Shown one piece after another: positions 59,490 to 64,000 of a DNA stretch of 64,000 nucleotides. Made by a program: the position numbers and the translations under genes. The stretch's first letter is position 1. Each line of letters begins with the position of its first letter. The notes below the pieces were generated by a model. The model was not told the DNA's origin and did no database searches. It saw only the letters and a program-made list of their open reading frames with translations. The stretch is taken from contig CANQWC010000009.1 in the NCBI GenBank assembly GCA_947627455.1, positions 1-64,000 of the forward strand, read 5' to 3'. Origin of the DNA: an uncultured Clostridia bacterium (GTDB lineage Bacteria > Bacillota > Clostridia > Oscillospirales > Ruminococcaceae).

Positions 59490-62400
59490 ATGGAAAAAAC
59501 AGTCGGAAGCTTTTTTGCCGCTTATGAAAGCGACCTTCCCGAAAGCGTTGCCGACGGTGTGATCCGCCGCCTCGCTTTTTCGCGGGACAGGACCTCTTTG
59601 GCGATAGAGGTCGATTTTTCTCATCTTATCCCGTTCGACGATGTAAAGGCCTTTGCCGATGTCCTGAAGCGCCGCCTTTCTCTTCGCGAGGTCTACGCCG
59701 TCCCGAAGTATCCCTCCTCGCTTTTTTCCGCTGAGGCCATTCCCTCGGTCGTTTCTGAGCTAAAAAAGCGTGTCCCCGTCAACGGCTTTTTAGATAACGC
59801 GGGCTTTGAAATTTCCGACGGCGAGTTTAAAATCGACCTTAAAAACGGCGGCGAATCGCTTCTTCGCAAGGCGGGAATGGAGGAAGCCCTCGCAAAGATA
59901 ATATACAGCCATTTCGGCCTGAAAATGAACATAACCCTCTCGGGCAATCTCAGCGTTGACAGCGCCGAGCTGGTAAAATCCCGCGACGAAATGCTTGAAA
60001 AGCTCACCCCGCCGCCACCGCCCCCGCGCCCTGCCTATCAGCAGCGTTCGGGCCCTGCCGAGCCGCCTCCGATGACCGAATGCCCCGTTGAGGTCGGGGG
60101 AGTCGAGCTCGAGCCAAACGCCGTTTTGGTGATGGGCAGGGAGATCCGCACCTCCGAGCCCCCCATGAACCTTGCCGAAGTCACCGAAAAGAGCGGTAAA
60201 ATCACCGTTTTGGGCGATGTTTTCAGCATTGATTCCCGAGTGACCCGCGATGAGAAGCGAATAATAATAACCCTTCTTGCGACCGATTACAACAGCTCGA
60301 TAACCGTCAAGATAATCGAGATGACCAATAAGGGCGAGGCAATCCTTGAGGTCTTAAAGGTCGGGCAGACGCTGCTGATGAGCGGCGATGTCCAGTTCGA
60401 TTCATATGATAACGACATCAACTTCAAGCCTCGCGACATAAGCATTGTCAAGAGGATAACCAAAACCGACACCGCCCCCGTCAAGCGCGTCGAGCTTCAC
60501 TGCCACACCAACATGTCGGTGATGGACGGCGTTACCCCCGTGACAGACATAGTCAAGCGCGCCTACGGTTGGGGCATGTCCGCCCTCGCGATAACCGACC
60601 ACGGCGTTGTCCAGTCCTTCCCCGATGCGATGTACGAGGTCGACTCGATTCGCAAAAAGGGCGGCGAGTTCAAGATCATCTACGGCCTCGAGGCCTATCA
60701 GGTCAACGATGAGACCGCTGTCGTTTTCGGCCCAGACACCCGAAAGCTCGACGGTGAATTCATCGTCTTCGACCTTGAAACAACGGGTCTCTCCGCCGCC
60801 AACGAGAAGATAATCGAGATCGGTGCTGTAAAAGTTAAAGACTTTACAGTGGTCGACCGAATGGATATATTTGTCGATCCCGAAAAGCCCATCCCGGGGC
60901 GAATCATCGACCTCACGGGTATCCGCGACGACATGGTAAAGGGCGCTCCGAAAGAGCCCGAGGCTCTCGAGCAGTTCATGAGCTTCTGCGGCGAGAATCC
61001 CGTTCTTGTCGCCCATAACGCGGGCTTTGACACCTCGTTTATCCGCGCCGCCGCCGAGCGAAACAGCAAGGTTTTTCCCTTTACATATATCGACACCGTG
61101 CCTTTCTCCCGTTCGATGCTCCCGAACCAATCAAAGCATACCCTCGACGCCGTCGCCAAGGCGCTCAATTTGGGCGATTTCAACCATCACCGCGCCTGCG
61201 ACGATGCCGAGGTCAACGCGAATATATTCATCGTGCTTTCCCGTCGGCTTCTTGAGCGCGAGCCCTCGGCCGACGTCGGCACCCTCAACGCGATGCTCGC
61301 GAACACCGACATCAACCACCTCCCGACCTATCACCAGATCATCATCGCGAAGGACAAGGTCGGCCTGAAGAACCTCTACAAACTTGTCTCCTACTCGAAC
61401 CTCAAATATTACTACAAGTACCCGCGAATCCCGAAATCCGAGCTCATCAAGCACCGCGAGGGCCTTATCGTCGGCTCAGCCTGCGAGGCGGGCGAGCTCT
61501 ACCGCGCTGTTTTTCAGGGCAAGCCGTGGGAAGACCTTCTTGACATCGCGAGGTTCTACGATTATCTCGAAATCCAGCCGCTTGCGAACAACATGTTCAT
61601 GCTCCGCAACGGCAGCGTCTCGTCGGTCGAGGAGCTTAAAGACTTCAACCGCACGATTGTAAAGCTCGGCGACGAGCTCGGAATCCCCGTTGTTGCGACG
61701 GGCGACGTTCATTTTCTTGATGAGCGCGACGGCATCTTCCGAAGCATTCTCACCTCGGTGATGTACACCGACAGCGACACCCAAGCGCCGCTCTACCTCA
61801 AAACCACCGATGAAATGCTTGAAGAATTTTCCTATCTCGGCGAGGAAAAGGCCTACGAGGTCGTCGTCACCAATTCAAATTTAATTGCCGATATGACCGA
61901 CCCCGAGCTCCGCGCCTTCCCGAAGGGCACGTTTACGCCCCACATCGACGGCGCCGAGGAGGAGCTCACCGACATCTGTTGGGACACCGCCAAAAAGGTC
62001 TACGGTGATCCCCTGCCGCCAATCGTTCATGACAGACTTGAAAAAGAGCTCAACTCCATAATCGAGCACGGCTTTGCGGTTTTATATGTCATCGCCAAGC
62101 GCCTTGTTGCCGATTCGGTTGCCCACGGCTATCAGGTCGGTTCGCGAGGCTCGGTCGGTTCAAGCTTTGTCGCCTCAATGTGCGGCATCTCCGAGGTCAA
62201 CCCGCTGGTGCCCCACTATGTCTGTCCGAACTGCCACGAAAGCGAATTCTTCACCCATGGCGAATACGGCTCGGGCTTCGACCTACCGCCGAAGAAATGC
62301 CCGAAGTGCGGCACCGACATGAAGCGAGACGGCCACGATATCCCGTTCGAGACGTTTTTGGGCTTCCATGGCGACAAATCGCCCGATATCGACCTCAACT

Positions 62401-63812
62401 TCTCGGGCGATTACCAGTCGAGCGCCCACAAATTCACCGAAGTCCTCTTCGGCGCCGAGAACGTTTTCAAGGCGGGCACGATATCCACCGTCGCCGACAA
62501 AACGGCCTACGGCTATGTGATGAAATATCTTGAAGAGCGCGGCAAAACCGCCAACAATGCCGAGATCGCCCGCCTGACAAAGGGCTGCACGGGCATCAAG
62601 AAGACGACGGGCCAGCACCCCGGGGGAATGGTCGTAATCCCGTCCGAGTATGAGGTCTACGACTTCACACCCGTCCAGCACCCCGCCGAAAAGATGGATT
62701 CCGACGTCGTCACCACCCACTTCGACTTCAACTCGCTCCATGATACCATATTAAAGCTCGATGAGCTCGGCCACGATGTCCCGACCATCTATAAATATCT
62801 TGAGGACATGACAGGCCGAAAGATCACCGACACCCCGATGAGTGACCAGAAGGTCTATTCGCTGTTCACCTCTCCCGAGGCGCTCGGCGTCACCGAGGAG
62901 GAGCTCGGCTGGTCTAACGGCACGCTCGCTATCCCCGAAATGGGCACGCCCAACACCCGCGACATGCTTCGCGAGACAAAGCCCAAGACCTTCGCCGATC
63001 TTTTGCAGATTTCGGGCCTATCCCACGGCACCGACGTCTGGACGGGCAACGCTCAGGAGCTCATAAGAAACGGCACCTGCACCATCGATCAGGTCATCGG
63101 AACGCGTGACTCGATAATGACCTACCTGATTTATCACGGCGTTGAGGAGAGCCTCTCCTTCAAGATAATGGAGATCGTCAGAAAGGGCAACGCCCCGAAG
63201 CTTCTTACCGACGAAATGAAACAGACTATGCGCGACCACGACGTCCCAGAGTGGTATATCGATAGCTGCATGAAGATAAAATACATGTTCCCGAAGGCTC
63301 ACGCCGCCGCCTACGTCACCGCCGCGATAAGGCTTGCGTGGTTCAAGGTTTACTATCCTCTTGAATTCTATGCCGCGATATTCACCGTCCGAGGCGAAGA
63401 TTTCGACGCCGAAAGCGCGATACGCGGAAAGCTCGCGACGCAGTATAAAATCGAAGAGCTCAAGCAGATGGGCAAGGACCGCTCGGCGAAGGACACGGGA
63501 GTCATGGAAACTCTTCTCATCATCAACGAGATGCTTTGCCGCGGCTTTGAGTTTTTGCCGATAGATATCAAAAAGTCGCATTCAAAAATTTATCAGATAG
63601 AGGACGGCAAGCTCAGGCTCCCGTTCATCGCGCTGTCGGGCGTCGGCGAAAAGGCCGCCGAGTCCCTCTATGCCGCCGCTCAGGGCGGGGATTTCATCTC
63701 GGTAGAGGAATTCTCCACCGCCGCGGGCGTCTCGAAGTCTGTAATAGAGCAGCTTTCCTCGCTCGGCGCGTTCGGCGACATGCCCGAGACCTCCCAGATG
63801 ACGCTGTTTTAG
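59490..63812 (+). CDS. polC: DNA polymerase III, PolC type
   Basis: The replicative polymerase of low-GC Gram-positives. Order visible: N-terminal domain, a Pro-rich linker ([15 protein letters not shown], about 172-186), OB fold, PHP domain ([33 protein letters not shown], about 330-400), the inserted DEDD exonuclease ([48 protein letters not shown]) and the polymerase core ([12 protein letters not shown], four-Cys zinc site CPNC...[17 protein letters not shown] with catalytic Asp, [11 protein letters not shown]). About 1440 residues, as in B. subtilis. The ATG at 59490 has AAAGGCGGG upstream; ATG 59487 is equally possible. Confidence 0.97.
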   Translation: MEKTVGSFFAAYESDLPESVADGVIRRLAFSRDRTSLAIEVDFSHLIPFDDVKAFADVLKRRLSLREVYAVPKYPSSLFSAEAIPSVVSELKKRVPVNGFLDNAGFEISDGEFKIDLKNGGESLLRKAGMEEALAKIIYSHFGLKMNITLSGNLSVDSAELVKSRDEMLEKLTPPPPPPRPAYQQRSGPAEPPPMTECPVEVGGVELEPNAVLVMGREIRTSEPPMNLAEVTEKSGKITVLGDVFSIDSRVTRDEKRIIITLLATDYNSSITVKIIEMTNKGEAILEVLKVGQTLLMSGDVQFDSYDNDINFKPRDISIVKRITKTDTAPVKRVELHCHTNMSVMDGVTPVTDIVKRAYGWGMSALAITDHGVVQSFPDAMYEVDSIRKKGGEFKIIYGLEAYQVNDETAVVFGPDTRKLDGEFIVFDLETTGLSAANEKIIEIGAVKVKDFTVVDRMDIFVDPEKPIPGRIIDLTGIRDDMVKGAPKEPEALEQFMSFCGENPVLVAHNAGFDTSFIRAAAERNSKVFPFTYIDTVPFSRSMLPNQSKHTLDAVAKALNLGDFNHHRACDDAEVNANIFIVLSRRLLEREPSADVGTLNAMLANTDINHLPTYHQIIIAKDKVGLKNLYKLVSYSNLKYYYKYPRIPKSELIKHREGLIVGSACEAGELYRAVFQGKPWEDLLDIARFYDYLEIQPLANNMFMLRNGSVSSVEELKDFNRTIVKLGDELGIPVVATGDVHFLDERDGIFRSILTSVMYTDSDTQAPLYLKTTDEMLEEFSYLGEEKAYEVVVTNSNLIADMTDPELRAFPKGTFTPHIDGAEEELTDICWDTAKKVYGDPLPPIVHDRLEKELNSIIEHGFAVLYVIAKRLVADSVAHGYQVGSRGSVGSSFVASMCGISEVNPLVPHYVCPNCHESEFFTHGEYGSGFDLPPKKCPKCGTDMKRDGHDIPFETFLGFHGDKSPDIDLNFSGDYQSSAHKFTEVLFGAENVFKAGTISTVADKTAYGYVMKYLEERGKTANNAEIARLTKGCTGIKKTTGQHPGGMVVIPSEYEVYDFTPVQHPAEKMDSDVVTTHFDFNSLHDTILKLDELGHDVPTIYKYLEDMTGRKITDTPMSDQKVYSLFTSPEALGVTEEELGWSNGTLAIPEMGTPNTRDMLRETKPKTFADLLQISGLSHGTDVWTGNAQELIRNGTCTIDQVIGTRDSIMTYLIYHGVEESLSFKIMEIVRKGNAPKLLTDEMKQTMRDHDVPEWYIDSCMKIKYMFPKAHAAAYVTAAIRLAWFKVYYPLEFYAAIFTVRGEDFDAESAIRGKLATQYKIEELKQMGKDRSAKDTGVMETLLIINEMLCRGFEFLPIDIKKSHSKIYQIEDGKLRLPFIALSGVGEKAAESLYAAAQGGDFISVEEFSTAAGVSKSVIEQLSSLGAFGDMPETSQMTLF

Positions 63813-63894
63813 CCTTTCAGTCACTATTTTCCCCCTGTCTGAATAGTATGTATTGAAGTCATAGGACTTTAATACTTAGTACAGGAGGATTTAT

Positions 63895-64000
63895 ATGGCA
63901 GAATTTGCTAACAATCCCTACGGCTTTAAAGAGGCTGTAACGGTTCAGGCCGAGCGTGTTTTCGACAGCTGCTCAGACCGCGACTGTCTTGAAGATCTTG
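63895..64000 (+). CDS. Start of a conserved protein of unknown function, cut by window edge
   Basis: ATG at 63895 behind CAGGAGG. The 35 codons present read MAEFANNPYGFKEAVTVQAE followed by RVFDSCSDRDCLEDL. The SCSDRDCLEDL stretch looks like a conserved motif of a clostridial protein family I have met without a defined function. Too little is present to say more. The 82 bases before it hold no clear terminator or promoter. Confidence 0.6.
   Translation, partial: MAEFANNPYGFKEAVTVQAERVFDSCSDRDCLEDL

Noticed and set aside
63813-63894. Sporulation sigma factor promoter before the last partial gene
   Set aside because: Sequences around GAATAGT and CATAGGACT only loosely resemble such sites and the spacing does not fit convincingly.

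Overview
The window reads as chromosome of a Clostridia-class Bacillota member, probably from the Oscillospirales/Ruminococcaceae area. This is inferred from gene content, not from a marker search. Pointers are a PolC-type replicative polymerase, a split archaeal-type glutamate synthase, type III glutamine synthetase, an ANTAR regulator of nitrogen genes, a TnpX-type large serine recombinase, the yceD-rpmF-der order, and strong TTGACA-17-TATAAT promoters. Core genes are GC-rich. The first 5 kb is AT-richer and mobile in origin.

Layout. 1-5.0 kb: a decayed mobilizable element with an IS3-type transposase end, an AT-rich repeat array, mobC and relaxase each broken by one in-frame stop, a TnpW-like protein, and a serine recombinase whose catalytic serine position reads Ala. 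5.3-11.0 kb (minus): glnN, an Amt-PII fusion and asnB. 11.3-19.8 kb (plus): split glutamate synthase in three parts with a ferredoxin and an FAD oxidoreductase, then glnA, an ANTAR antiterminator and pyrG. 19.9-27.3 kb: an aromatic operon holding all seven shikimate steps plus chorismate mutase and prephenate dehydrogenase, preceded by a Phe/Tyr-rich leader peptide and attenuator. 27.4-36.4 kb: argG-argH-argF, then carA and a carB-dapF fusion. 36.6-37.0 kb: a dense hairpin cluster. 37.0-40.4 kb (minus): an Lrp-type regulator, a PatA-like aminotransferase, ispE and a radical SAM protein. 40.5-46.1 kb: a leader ORF and terminator, then ABC exporter - DUF1854 - ABC exporter. 46.2-49.3 kb: a PBP5-like protein with all three active-site motifs altered, pgi, and a small P-loop protein. 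49.3-53.1 kb: yceD, rpmF, der, plsY, gpsA. 53.2-63.8 kb: pyrH, frr, uppS, cdsA, dxr, rseP, ispG, polC. A truncated gene starts at 63895.

How it works together. The first third is a nitrogen-assimilation island: ammonium uptake and sensing (Amt-PII), GS/GOGAT, and Gln-consuming AsnB, PyrG and CarA. The ANTAR protein lies inside this island. The divergent glnN and glt transcripts both begin with a hairpin carrying the same AAAGGC hexaloop that overlaps a terminator, so one antitermination circuit may control both. The aromatic operon and the ABC/DUF1854 operon also look controlled by leader terminators, which makes attenuation a recurring theme.

Strongest leads: the aromatic leader-peptide attenuator, the ANTAR/hexaloop circuit, the CarB-DapF fusion with a missing catalytic Cys, and the ABC-DUF1854-ABC locus. 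All family calls are by eye from motifs; no database search was run.
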